From the NCBI GenBank assembly GCA_037176705.1, contig CM073891.1, positions 51,214,571-51,278,570 of the forward strand: a stretch of 64,000 nucleotides of DNA, read 5' to 3'. The notes beneath the pieces were generated by a model that did no database searches, was not told where the DNA came from, and saw nothing but the letters and a program-made list of their open reading frames with translations. The DNA is from Molossus alvarezi (Eukaryota; Chordata; Mammalia; Chiroptera; Molossidae). Shown piece after piece: positions 25,330 to 36,389 of this stretch (position 1 is its first letter; the number at the start of each line of letters is the position of its first letter). A program made the position numbers and the translations under genes.

Positions 25330-25430
25330 TTTATTTTATCATTTTTATTGAAATATAATTGACATATAACATAGTAGTTTCAGATGTACAACATAATGAT
25401 TCAATGTATATACATTTTTACATGAATGGA
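25330..25430. repeat. Old L1 3' UTR fragment
   Basis: 'attgaaatataattgacata' followed by 'gtagtttcagatgtacaaca' and 'taatgattcaatgtatata' is a segment often seen at the 3' ends of old mammalian L1 (L1M-type). Only about 100 bp remain. Confidence 0.55.
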
Positions 25431-25552
25431 AGAAGTAGGATGTTGATCTAGACATGGAAAAAGACCACTCCAGCATGGTATTAGGAGACATGTGGTGTAT
25501 ATAAAGTTTGTGATAGTTGGGGAAAATGTTGCCTTACTTTTAAAATCTATTG

Positions 25553-26420
25553 GTGAGACTTAAAAAATGGTGGTGAGTGAATGGAAGCTACACAGACCAT
25601 CTTCTAGGACCAAACTGGAATTACAACTAAAACAAAGACAAATCATCAGGAAAAAAACAACAGAAAAACAGCTGGAGAGAAACCATATAACCAGGGATGG
25701 AAAGAGGACATGAAATGGAGCCTGGTAGGATCTGCGGAGGCATGAGAGGGTGAGTTGGGAGCCCACAGACAGCAGCTGGGGGGAATGCAGACAGGTGCAG
25801 CTACTATGGAAAACAACATGGTGTTTCCAAAAAAATTAAAAATGGAGCTGCCATTTGACCCAGTTATCCCACTTCTGGGAATATATCCTAAGAAGGCTGA
25901 GACACCAATCAGAAAGAATATATGTACCCCTATGTTCATAGCAGCACTATTTACGATTGCTAAGATCTGGAAACAGCCCGAGTGTTCATCAATAGATGAG
26001 TGGGTGAAAAAGCTGTGGTACATATACACAATGGAACACTATGCAGCTGTAAGAAAAAGAGATCTCTTATCCTTTGAGATAACATGGAGGGACCTGGAGA
26101 GTATTATGCTAAGAAAAACAAGCCAATCAGAAAAAGAGATATACCACATGATTTCACTTATTTGTGCAATATAATGAACAAAAGAAGCTGATGAACAAAA
26201 TAGATCCAGAGACATAGAAAGTAGTAGGGTTTAGACTGACAAACCTTGAGGGGGTGGGAGGAAGGGAAGAGATAAACCAAATAACTTATATGCATATATA
26301 CATAACCAATGGACATAGACAACAATGCTGGGGGCAGGGGATGGGAAGGAGGGTGTCTATGAGATAAAAAGGAGAAACATCTGTAACAAAAATAAATAAA
26401 TTAATAAAAATATATAAATA
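25553..26420 (+). mobile_element. Internally deleted LINE-1 (5' UTR joined to 3' end)
   Basis: Bases 25565-25785 match, block by block, the start of the 5' UTR of the full-length L1 on the opposite strand at 35155-35375: 'ggaccaaactggaattacaa', 'cagctggagagaaaccatat', 'cacagacagcagctg'. At about 25785-25795 the sequence jumps to the end of ORF2 ('gggaatgcagacaggtgcag') and continues through the 3' UTR to an A-rich tail. Roughly 5 kb of L1, including ORF1 and most of ORF2, is absent. Both true L1 ends are present. I could not identify a convincing target-site duplication. Confidence 0.85.
25790..26174 (+). pseudogene. L1 ORF2p C-terminal fragment
   Basis: The open frame reads '[18 protein letters not shown]', '[18 protein letters not shown]' and 'MEHYAAVRKRDLLSF', the conserved C-terminal end of L1 ORF2p downstream of the reverse transcriptase. 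It ends at a natural-looking stop before the 3' UTR. It contains neither endonuclease nor reverse transcriptase, so it is inactive alone. Confidence 0.88.
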
Positions 26421-26439
26421 CATAAATATTGACTAATGT

Positions 26440-26870
26440 TGAAATTTTTTATCTGTTTATTTATCTGTCAATATTTCCTAATTTTGAAGTGTCTGTTCAA
26501 GCCATTTGCCTTATTTTAATCAGTAGTTTTGTCTTCTTATTATATAACCTTAAGATTAAATTACAGTTGGGATATATGTCCTTTATCATGTATATGTTTT
26601 GTAAATATATTGTTAATATGAATGGCTTGCCTTTTTGTCTTTATTGAGTGCATTTCAAACAACGAAAGTTTTCATTTTGATTATATTATTAATTTTTTAA
26701 AGCATGTGATCAATGATTTTGTGTCATATTTAGAAAATTTTTGCCTAATTGAAAGTAATACATATCTTCACCTATGTTTACTTCTAGGAAATTCATGTGT
26801 TTATCTTTTACTTTAAGTTTTATAATTTATTTCACTTTTTTTTGTTTTAATATCTGTATTTTTAGTATAT
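26440..26870 (-). repeat. Ancient L1 ORF2 fragment
   Basis: On the plus strand the text reads like antisense L1: 'gtcctttatcatgtatatgt', 'tgtaaatatattgttaatat', 'ggcttgcctttttgtcttta', 'acgaaagttttcattttgat' and 'aatttttgcctaattgaaag'. These match the usual antisense ORF2 phrases 'gtcctttatcagatatatg' to 'aatctttgcctaa'. It is much older than the L1 copies nearby. Confidence 0.65.
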
Positions 26871-26959
26871 GGCTAACCAATTATTTCAGCAAAATATTAA
26901 AAAGACTATTTTTAAAATCTTTTTATTTAAAATAGTTTCATGGTTATAAAACTAATCCA

Positions 26960-27710
26960 CAGTACAGATTCCTTTGTACTATTCACTCAGTTTTCCTTTT
27001 TTAACATTTTACATTAGTATCGAACCTTTGTCACAATTAGAGAGCAAAAAATTATATGCTCTTACTAACAAAAGTCCATTATTTAATCAATCAGCTTTCT
27101 TCAGTTTATCTCTAATTTCTTTATTCTGTTTCATGACCCACCCAATAGAACACATTAAATTTAGTGGTCATATCATCTTAGGCTCCTCTTGATTGTGACA
27201 ATTTGTCACAATTGTCTTATGACCTTCACAATTTTGAGAATTGTTAGACAGTTATTTTGTAGGAGGTTCCTCGGTTAGTATTTATGTAATGGTTTTGGGG
27301 AGAAAGAACACAAAGGCCAGGTGACATTCCCATCATATCACATCATATTACATCATAACAAATGTACCTACTATCAATATGACTTAAAATTAATCTTAAC
27401 CTTGATTATCTCGTTTGAGACATTCTTGCCAGGTTCCTTCACTGCACAGTTACTAAGGGGAAGTTATGCTTTTCCCCTTAAGGGCAGAATATCAACATAA
27501 ATTACTTAGGATTCTTCTGCACTGGAGAGTTGATCTCCTATCTAGTCAGAGGGTGGTCACTCCTTTCTTTTCTGGCACAGTAAGACAGGTTCTAAACTCA
27601 TTTTGTATATTTCTTTCCTAGTCCTAGGATTAGTCATTTCACCAGAGTCTGTTTCCTTTATTAAAGAAAGAAACCATGAATAAAATTCTGGGTATTAAGT
27701 GTGATCATTG
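26960..27710. repeat. Ancient L1-type 3' region
   Basis: The order 'aacattttacattagtatcg', 'ggtcatatcatcttaggctc', 'ctcttgattgtgacaatttg', 'gttattttgtaggaggttcc', 'atatcaacataaattactta' and 'attagtcatttcaccagagt' is a familiar old mammalian interspersed repeat that I associate with L1M 3' regions. Part of the same sequence recurs at 51284-51590. Family and strand were not verified. Confidence 0.55.
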
Positions 27711-28929
27711 CTACTGTGTGGAATCCAGAGAGAATGTATACAGGTTTCATTTTACTATACTTGCAACTTTTCTGTGTATTTAAACATTTTTATACAAAAA
27801 ATTGTATTTCAATAATTTTCCAAGGTGCTCACAAGTGATGTTTTTAAAATGGGAACCAAATAAGTGCATCACTGTGTATACTAAGGTACATTTAACTCAG
27901 CGCTAAGTTTCTATAAACATTGCTTTGACTATTATTTGTATTCCCATATCTTGTCCTCTGCTCTACAATGACAATGAATCTCGGACTGGATTTCCGTCAT
28001 TTTTCTTCCCTGTCTGTCATATTCTCTCATCTTTTACAGTTGATTATTTTCTTAATTCAACATTTGGGAAAATCTTATTATCCTTTTACTAATTTAATTT
28101 GCCATTCTGTAGATGCCACTCTTTTCTGCTACCAATAATGTTTTATTTTTTAACTTGTTAAAGCTATTTTCCTCTTCTTGAAATATCTTTTATTTACTCT
28201 TTTTAATCTCAACTTGTTCCTTCTCAAGTTATTTTTTTTCCCAGTCATGTTGTCGTATTCTGATATATTGTTTCCTCTTCTGACTCTTAATCATGTTTCA
28301 TATAAATCCAGATTCCTACATGTTATTTGCAAGCCCTCAGAAAACTTTCTACCATGTTTTCCTTTTTTTAAGAAATTCTATGTTAGCATATTACCTTTTC
28401 CCTATTCTATAATATTTTATCATAAGTCATGTGCTTTCTTTTTTCTTCTACTTCTTTTTTTCAACATCCATATTGTCTGAAGTGCAAGCACTACAAATTG
28501 TATTTGCCAAATGAATGAACAACCAAGCAGATTACTTATATCTTGTTCAATGTCCACTTCGATGTTTGCAGGCTTCTCTAACATTTGGAGATGACAAGGG
28601 AGTACACATTTAGGTGACCAACCTTCTTGTTTTTCTTGGGAATGACTTAGCTTTACCACTGAAATTTCCATGTCCTGGAAAACTCCTCTGTCCTGGGTAA
28701 ATCACAACAGTCTGTCACCCTAGAACAGCCCAGTGACTAGTGACAAACTGGCTATTAATTTGTGCCAGTGGATTTCATAACAGAGTTGCCATGCTGTAGA
28801 ATATAAGCAGCATGTAGTATCCTGGAGATGAGATGTACAATGTAATAGTGACTATAGTTAAGAATACTGTATTGTGTATGTTAAAGTTGATAAGGAAATA
28901 GATATTAAGTTGTGACTGTAACAGAAAAC
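27711..28929. other. Unassigned AT-rich DNA
   Basis: The 100-residue frame at 28178-28480 is T-rich low-complexity translation, and no gene is supported. Confidence 0.45.
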
Positions 28930-30406
28930 ATTTTTAATTAATTTATTTTTCTTATACATGTTTCTCCTTTTTCCCTCATAGACACCATCCTCCTGACCCC
29001 CCCCCAACATTGTTGTCTATGTCCAGTGTATGCATATATGCATGTAAGTTCTTTTGTTTATCTCTTCCCTCACTCCATCCACCTCTGCTAAATTTTGTCA
29101 ATCTGAATCCTAATTCTTTCTATGTCTCTGGGTCTATTTTGTTCATTAGGATATTTTGTTCATTATATTCCACAAATACATGAGATCATGTGGTATTTTT
29201 ATTTCTCTGATTGGATTATTTTGCTGAGCATAATACTCTCCAGGTCTCTCCATGGCGTCTCAAATGATAAGAGACTTTCTTTCTTATACCTGCATGTTAC
29301 CTTGTAGACATGTACCACAGATTTTTTAGTCACTAATCCATCAATGGACACTTGGGGCTGTTTCCAGATCTTAGCGATTGTAAACAGTGCTGCTATGAAC
29401 ATAGGGGTGCATATATTCTTTCTGATTGGTGTTTCAGGCTTCTTAGGGTATATTCCCAGAAGTGGGATCACTGGGTTAAATGGCAGTTCAATTTTTTAAT
29501 TTTTTGAGGAAACAATATTGTTTTCCATAGTGGCTGCACCAGTCTGCATTCCTACCAGCAGTGTACTAGATTCCCCTTTCTCTACACCCTTGCCAGCACT
29601 TGTTGTTTGAGGATTTGTTGATGGCAGCCATTCTAATAAACGTGAGGTGCTACCTCATAGTCATTTTTATTTGCATCTCTCTGACAATTAGTGATGCTGA
29701 GCATTTTTTCATATGTCTCTTGGCCATTTGTATGTCCTATTTGGAGAGATGTCTATTTAGATCCTCAGCCCATTTTTTAAATGGATTCTTTTGTTGAATT
29801 GTATGAGTACCCTATATATTTTGGAAATTAACCTCTTATCTGATGTATTATTAGAAATTATGCTCTCCCATATAGTGGGTTCCTTTTCCATTTTGATGCT
29901 TGTTTCTTTCCCTGTGCAGAAGATTTTTAGTTTGATGTAGTTTCATGTATTAATTTTTCCTTTGATTCTCTTGCCTTAGGCATTGTATCAGTGAAAATTT
30001 TGCTGCACATGATATCTGAAAATTTGTTGGCTATATTTTCTCCTAGGATTTTTATGGATTTACGAGTCACGTTTAAGTTTTTTTTTTTTCCATTTTGAGT
30101 TGATTGTTGTGTATGGTGTAAGTTGGTGGTCTAGTTTCATTTTTTTGCATGTATCTGTCTAATTTTTCCAACAGCATTTATTGAAGAGGCTGTCATGACT
30201 CTATTGTATGCTCTTACCACCTTTGTCAAATATTAACTGAGCATAATGCCTTGGGTCAATGTCTGGGTTCTCTGTTCTGTTCCATTGATCTATGTACTAT
30301 TCTTGTGCCAGTACCAGGATGTTTTGATTACAATGGCTTTGTAGTATAACCTGATATCAGTATTGTGATTCCTCCTACTTTGTTCTTCTTTTTCAAGATT
30401 GCTGTG

Positions 30407-30608
30407 AAACATGGAAGTAGGGCACAGACTGACATCCCTCAGAAGAGGGGGTGGGTGGTGGGTGGGAAGAGATAAACCACAGAACTTATATGCATGTATG
30501 CATAACCAATGGACATGGACAACTAAGCCGGGGACGGGGCGGTGGTGGGGTGGGGAGGGGGGTGCCAATGGGGTAAAAAAGGTGAAATATCTGTAACAAC
30601 AACAAAAA
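30407..30608 (+). mobile_element. 5'-truncated LINE-1 3' UTR nested in the older L1
   Basis: About 200 bp of L1 3' UTR in the opposite orientation to its host: 'gggcacagactgacatccct', 'agataaaccacagaacttat', 'ggacatggacaactaagc', a G-rich tract and a tail 'ctgtaacaacaacaaaaa'. The duplications 'aagattgctgtg' (30395-30406) and 'aagatttctgtg' (30609-30620) match at 11 of 12 positions and fix the ends. Host ORF2 sequence resumes directly after the second duplication. Confidence 0.93.
30530..30562 (+). promoter_or_regulatory. Potential G-quadruplex tract in L1 3' UTR
   Basis: Four-base or longer G runs at 30530-30533, 30536-30539, 30547-30550, 30552-30555 and 30557-30562 are separated by short loops, with two GG pairs between. 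G-rich 3' UTR tracts are a general L1 feature; the folding is predicted from sequence only. Confidence 0.6.
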
Positions 30609-32158
30609 AAGATTTCTGTGGCTATTTGAGGTCTTTTTTGGTTCCATATAAACTTTTGGAGTATTTGTTCTAGTTCAGTGAAACAGGTCATGTTAATGGG
30701 GATTGCATTGATTCTATAGATTGTTGTGGGTAGTACTGACATTTTAATGATGTCAATTCTTCCAATCCATGAACAAGGTATGTGCTTCCACTATTTTTAT
30801 ATCTTCCTCTATTACTTTTTCCAATGTCCTATATTGTTCTGTGAATAGGTTCTTTATTTCTTTGGTTAAGTTTACTCCTAAGTATCTTAATTTTTTTGGT
30901 ATGATGGTAAATGGGATTTTTTTTTTTAATTTCTCTTACTGTTAGTTCATTATTAGTGTATAAGAATGCCATTGAGTTCTTTATGTTAATTTTGTATCCT
31001 GCTTCTTTGCCAAATCTATTTATTAAATCTAGTAGATTGTTGATGAAGTCTCTAGGGTTTTCTATGTATAATATCATGTCATCTGCAAATAATGACAGTT
31101 CCACTTCTTCCTTTCCAGTTTGGATCCCTGTTATTTTTTCTTTATGTCTAATTGCTGTAGCTAAGACTTCCAGTACTATGTTAAATAAGAATGATGAAAG
31201 TGGGCATCCCCGTCTTGTTCCTATTCTTAAGGGTAATGATTTTAGTTTTTGCCCATTGAGTATGATGTTGGCTGTAAGTTTTTTATATATGGCCTTTATT
31301 ATGTCAAGCTATGTTGTATCTATTCCCACACTGCTGAGCATTTTTGTCAGAAATGGGTGCTGGATTTTGTTGAATGCTTTATCAGCATCTATTGATATGA
31401 TCATATGGTTTTTATCTTTTAGTTTGTTTATGTGGTGTATTACATTTATAGATTTATGGATATTATAGCAGCCATACATCCCTGGGATGAATTCCACTTG
31501 GTCATGGTGAATAATTTTTTTAATGTATTGCTGGATCTGATTTGGAAATATTTTGTTAAGTGTTTTGACATCTGTTTTCATCAGGGATATTGGCCTGTAG
31601 TTTTCTTTCTTGTAGTGTCTTTTTCTGGTTTTGTATTAGAATTATGCTGGCCTCAAAATTTAGATTAGAAGTCTTCCTTCTTCTTGAATTTTTTGAAATA
31701 GTTTGAGGAGCATGGGTGTTAGTTCTTCTTTGAATATTTGGTAAAACTCCCCTGTGAAGTCATCTAGGCCCGGCCTTTGTTTGGTGGGAGATTCTTGATT
31801 ACATCTTCAATTACCTTAGTTGTTATTGGTCTGTTCAAGTTTTCCATCTCTTTCCGGTTCAGTTTCAGGAGACTATGTGTTGCTAGAAAGTTATCCATTT
31901 CAAATAGATTGTCCAATTTGTTGACGTATAATTGTTCATAGCATTTTTTAATGATCCTTTGTATTTTTGTGGTGTCAGTTGTTACTTCTTTTTTCTCGTT
32001 TCTGATTTTGTTTATTTGTGTCCTCTCTCTTTGTTTCTTGGTAAGTCTGGCTAAGGGTCCATAAATTTTTTTATCTTTTCAAAGAACTGGTTCTTTGTTT
32101 CATTGATCCTTTGAGCCACTTTTTTAGTCTCTATGTTGTTTATTTCTGCTCTGATCTT

Positions 32159-32394
32159 TTTCTTTTTTTTAAAAAAAAAAAATTTCTTTATTGATTTGAG
32201 AATGAGAGATGAAGGAAGAGGGAGAGAGAGAGAGATAAAAACATCTATGAGAGAGAATATTGATTGACTGCCTCCTGTATGCCCCCCACTGGGGATTTGG
32301 CCCACAACCTGGGCATGTGCCTTGACTGGGAACCAAACAAATGACCTCTTGGTTCATGGGTTGATGCTTAACAACTGAGCCACACCAGCTGGGC
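32159..32394 (-). mobile_element. Ves SINE (type A) nested in L1 ORF2
   Basis: Reverse Ves with 'ttctttattgatttgagaat', 'caacctgggcatgtgccttg' and an end 'gagccacaccagctgggc'. Perfect 14-bp duplications 'tctgctctgatctt' lie at 32145-32158 and 32395-32408. The duplicated bases are L1 ORF2 sequence, proving insertion after the L1. Confidence 0.95.
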
Positions 32395-33478
32395 TCTGCT
32401 CTGATCTTACAATTTCTTTCCTTCTACTTGCTCTGGGTTTTTCTTTTTGTTTACTTTCTAGTTTTTTAAGCTGTGAGGTTAGATAGTCGATTAGAAAGTT
32501 TTCTTGTTTCTTGAGATAGGCCACTGGTGCTATGAACTTTCCTCTCCGAACTGTTTTCACTGCATCCCATAGACTTTGTGTTGATATGTGTTCATTTTTA
32601 TTGGTTTCCATGAAGTTTGTAATTTCTTCCTTGATCTCCTTTGTAACCAATTCATTGTTTAATAACATGCTATTTATCCTCCATGTGTTTGAGCATTTTT
32701 TAGTGTTTTTATTGTAATTAATTTCTAGTTTTATGCCACTGTGATCTCAGAAGATTCTTGATATGATTTCAATCTTCTTAAACTTGTAGAGACCTCATTT
32801 GTTTCCTAACATGTGGTCTATCTTTGAAAATATCCCATGTGCACTTGAAAAGAATGTGAATTCTGCAGTTATGGGGTGTAATTCTCTGAAGATATCTATT
32901 AAATCCATTTGACTTATTGCAGGATTTTGAGTCTCTGTTTCCTTGTTAATTTTTTTTCTAGAGGATCTACCCAGTGATGTCGGTGAGATGTTGAAGTTCC
33001 TTGCTATGATTGCATTGCTGTCAATATCTCCTTTGAAGTCCTCCAGAATTTTTTAAATGTGTTTTGGTGCTCCTATATTGGGTGTATATAGTTTTACTAA
33101 GATTATATCTTCCTGTTGCATAGATTCTTTCAATATTATGTAGTGGCCTTCTTTGTCTCTAGTTATGGCCTTCATTTTAAAGTCTGCTTTATTAGATATG
33201 AGTATTGTTACCCCATTTTTTCCCCTTTTTGTTTGTTTGGAAAAAAAATTTTCATCCCTTAACTTTCAACTTATGTGAGTCTTTTGTCATTAGGTAGATC
33301 TCTTGTAAACAACATATATATGAGCCATACCTTTTAATCCATTCAGCTACTCTGTCTTTTGATCTGAGCATTTAATCCATTTATACTTAAGGTTATTATT
33401 GATATGTACTTATTTATTGTGGTTATGTTTCTCTTCCTAGTTCTTCTGCTTTAACAGCAGTTCTTTTAATATTGTTTT

Positions 33479-34313
33479 TCAGAGCTGGTTATATGGTTTG
33501 GTGCTAATATATTTTTTATCCTTTTTTTTTTTTTTTTTGTCTGTGAAGCTCTTTATTTCACCTTCTATTTTAAATAATAGCCTTGCTAGATAGAGTAGTT
33601 TTGGATTCAGATATTTTTTTTCCATTACCTTTTTTACTTCATGCCATTCTCTTCTGGCCTGTAGTGTTTTTGTTGAGAAATCAGCTGATATCCTTATGGG
33701 CATTCCTTTGTAGGTAATCTGTTGCTTAGCTCTTGCTACCTTTCAGACTCTGTTTGTCTTTTATTTTTGGCATTTTAATTATTATGTATATTGGTGTGGG
33801 CCTCTTTGGGTTATTCCTACTTGGGGCACTGTGTGCTTTTTGAAATTGTATGCCTTTTTCCTTCATCAAGTTAGGGACGTTTCCTGTCACTATTTCTTCA
33901 AATATTTTCTTTAACCCTTGCTCATTTTATTCTTCCTCTGGCACTCCTATAATGCTGATATTGTTACGTTCCACATGGTTTCACGGTTCTCTTAAGCTGT
34001 CTTCCTGTTTTTTCTGTGTTTTTGTTCTTTTTTTCATTTTGGTTCTCTTATTGGGTGATTTCTTTTCTACCTTGTTTTCTAATGCACTGATCCAATCCTT
34101 GGCTTCCTCTACTCTGCTGGTTATTTCTTCCAATGTGTTCTTTATTTCTACTATATCATTCTTCATTTTTGCATTGTGGTTTTTCATTTTCAATTGGTTA
34201 ATTTTCAATGTATCTATGTCTTTATTCATGCTGTTAAGCTCTTTAAACATGTTGCTGAACTTCCTCATTATCCTTACTCTGAATTCTACCTTTTTTAACT
34301 TGCTTAACCTCAT
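33479..34313 (-). pseudogene. L1 ORF1 pseudogene
   Basis: The N-terminal piece starts with Met at 34313 and is lysine- and glutamate-rich with coiled-coil character ('IVEIKNTLEEITSRVEEAKDW', then 'ENKVE'). This is typical of the trimerising region of L1 ORF1p, the RNA-binding chaperone. The C-terminal domain at 33703-33479 reads 'MPIRISADFSTKTLQARREW' and 'EGEIKSFTDK', strongly conserved ORF1p residues. Between them (about 33980-33704) the frame is broken. A poly-lysine run after 'FTDK' reflects an expanded A tract. Confidence 0.9.
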
Positions 34314-34319
34314 TTAACT

Positions 34320-35390
34320 TATCTCATCTTCTATAAAATTCTATTGTCTTTTTTCATTTGGGATTTGTTTCTTTGTTTGACCATTTTGTCTGGCTGAGTG
34401 GGTTTTGGAGCCTGCCAAATTTTTCCTGTGGTTGGTGGTGTTCTGCTGTTTGTGGCTCCCTCTCCTGGGTTTGGATGAGTGTGTGAGCACCCACTTTGAA
34501 CACCAATGTCAAGTCTTACTTTCTTGGGCAGATTTGCAGGCCAAATGAAGGTTTCATTTTTCTCTAGCTTTTGCCTGCAGGCTATTAGTCAGTTCTTGAT
34601 CAGCCTGAGTTGTAGCGCTCAGTTGAATGAAAATTCCCTCAGGTGTACAGGGTTAGAAGATTTCCTGTGGGTTAGACCATTGCTTTCTTGCAGTCTACAT
34701 TGTTAATGAGCCTCAGTTTGCATTTCTGGCCTGGTGGTGTTAAATTCCTGAGGGAGGAGCTGTTGCTTCCCCCTGGGGCTCTGGGAAGGTGTTCTTTGAG
34801 TCAGATGGCTACTGTCCTAGGAGGTAGTAATTCAGCAAAAAAACTCCCAGTGTCCTCCACCCAGCTCTCTGAACTCCTGACTCTCCTCACACAGTTCCAG
34901 TCCAGTCCATCCTCTCTCTGCCAGAGCCCAAGGCCAGGGGCTATAGCTAATTTGGTGTTCTGGCCCTTCAGGTGGGTGCTATTTTTCCCTGTGCCTCTCC
35001 TTGGTGGCCCAAGCCTCAGCTCTGGTGATCTGAGCCAGGTGTTATGTGGGTGCCTTTCCCTATTCTGTCACTCTGTGCTGTAAAGCTGGTTTGAAGTTTT
35101 AACCCCCGACTTATCAGAGGGAACTGCTCACAACTAAAACAGCTCTCAGCTGCTGTCTGTGAGTCTGGGAGCTCCCATTCTGCCTTCTCACGCCTCTGCA
35201 TTCCTACCAGGATCAATTTGTTGTTCTTTTTCCATCTCTGGTTATATGGTTTCTCTCCAGCTGCTTTTCTGTTGGTTTTTCCTGATAATTTGTCTTCATT
35301 TTGGTTGTAATTCCAGTTTGGTCCTGGGAGTTGGTCTGTACAACTTCCATTTACTCTGCCAACATTTTTTGAGTCTGAAGATTGCATATT
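34320..35390 (-). promoter_or_regulatory. L1 5' UTR (decayed promoter region)
   Basis: More GC-rich than the surroundings, with no repeat-protein similarity, and lying exactly upstream of ORF1. Its outer 220 bp are shared with the internally deleted L1 at 25565-25785, confirming it as a true 5' end. By family knowledge this region carries the internal Pol II promoter; activity cannot be judged here. Confidence 0.75.
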
Positions 35391-35511
35391 TTCTATGGAA
35401 AAGTTATTCCAAGTATAGGAGTTGGGCTTCTCCCCCTGCCGTTTACTTGACCATAGCCCAGGCATAAGGACATGACCCTCTATTCAATATTTATTAAGAA
35501 AATACAAATTA

Positions 35512-35766
35512 GCCTTGGCCAGTTTGGCTTAGCAGTTGGAGTGTCAGCCTGCAGACCAGAGAGTCCCAGGTCTTGTTACCGCTAGGGCCACGTATCTCAG
35601 TTTGTCCCTGGCCCTAGTTGGGGTCATGTGAGTGGTGGGCACTCAATGTGTCTCTCTCATATTAATGTTTTCCTCTTTCTCTTTCTTCCTCTCTCCCTCC
35701 TGCTCTATATCAAGATAAATGCAAAAATGTCTTCTGGTGAGGATAAAATAAAAAAAAAGAAAAAGA
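35512..35766 (+). mobile_element. Ves SINE (type B)
   Basis: Starts 'gccttggccagtttggctta'. It has 'ggaccagagagtcccagg'-type tRNA-like sequence, 'cagtttgtccctggccc', a CT-rich block and the type B end 'tcttctggtgaggataaaat'. A perfect 16-bp duplication 'aagaaaatacaaatta' lies at 35496-35511 and 35767-35782. Confidence 0.95.
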
Positions 35767-35789
35767 AAGAAAATACAAATTATATCAAA

Positions 35790-36350
35790 CCCCCAAAATT
35801 GCTATAATTACAGAAAGACTGACAATACCAAGTGTGAACATATGAAACACTAAAAATATTATACATCAGTGGACATTCACTGTGAGACTGCTATTGTGGA
35901 AAATCATTTTTATGTGTCTAATAAAGTTAAGCATACAGCAATTATTTAACCTAGAAATCCTCTTCTAACTATTTACTCATGAGGAATGAAAATACATATT
36001 CATATAAAGAATTGTTATTAAATATTCAGCAGTTTTGTTCATAATAACCAAAAACTGGAAATAACACCCATATCTATCAACTGGAGAGTAGGAAAACAAA
36101 TTATGGTATACCCTACAATGAACTAGGACTCAGAAATAAAAATAATTAATTGATATTAGACAACATAAGTACATTTCAGTAGCATTATGTTAAGTGAAAA
36201 AAGCCAGAGACAAATGGCTACATTCTATATTTCATCTGTAAGAAATTCTAGAAAAGGGAAAGCTATGTTGATAAGAAAGTGGTGAATATTTGCCTGGGGC
36301 TGAGGAGAAGGGAAGGGGATTGACTAAATATACAACAAACAAACAAAAAT
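35790..36350 (+). repeat. Ancient L1 ORF2 end and 3' UTR
   Basis: 'gttcataataaccaaaaact', 'atctatcaactggagagtag', 'ttatgttaagtgaaaaaagc', 'ggctacattctatatttcat' and 'gaatatttgcctggggctga' follow the classic old-L1 3' phrases in the plus orientation. It is clearly older than the young L1 at 45 kb. Confidence 0.8.
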
Positions 36351-36389
36351 TTAAGAAAACTTTGTTGGGATAATAAAAATGCTCTATAT

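Larger units (their letters stand above)
29199..33440 (-). pseudogene. L1 ORF2 pseudogene (endonuclease-reverse transcriptase)
   Basis: Reading leftwards: the endonuclease-like region (about 33230-32700) retains 'ADFKMKAITRDKEGHYI', 'NIGAPKHI', 'MDLIDIFRELHP' and 'FFSSAHGIFSKIDHMLG', with the GDFN motif altered to 'RNFN' and the serine of the SDH motif replaced by a stop. The reverse transcriptase (31581-30829) keeps 'DQVEFIPGM', '[19 protein letters not shown]' and the catalytic FADD box (31078-31089). The C terminus at 29471-29199 has '[18 protein letters not shown]'. Many stops separate these blocks, and a Ves and an L1 fragment interrupt the gene. Confidence 0.9.
28930..35390 (-). mobile_element. 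LINE-1, near full length, with two nested insertions
   Basis: The minus strand carries, in order, a 5' UTR (about 35390-34320), ORF1 (34313-33479), ORF2 (about 33440-29199) and a 3' UTR ending in an A-rich remnant at about 28930. Removing the Ves at 32159-32394 and the L1 fragment at 30407-30608 leaves about 6.0 kb, the normal full L1 length. Stops and frameshifts occur throughout, so it is inactive. A target-site duplication was not found, consistent with age. Confidence 0.9.

Noticed and set aside
30911..31468. 185-residue plus-strand frame, longest in the window
   Set aside because: It is antisense to the L1 reverse-transcriptase domain, including the FADD box at 31078-31089.
33850..34317. 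155-residue plus-strand frame with many hydrophobic residues
   Set aside because: Exact antisense of L1 ORF1; the Phe/Leu-rich text is the reverse of lysine- and glutamate-rich codons.
34688..35083. 131-residue plus-strand frame
   Set aside because: Antisense of the L1 5' UTR; no similarity to any protein family.
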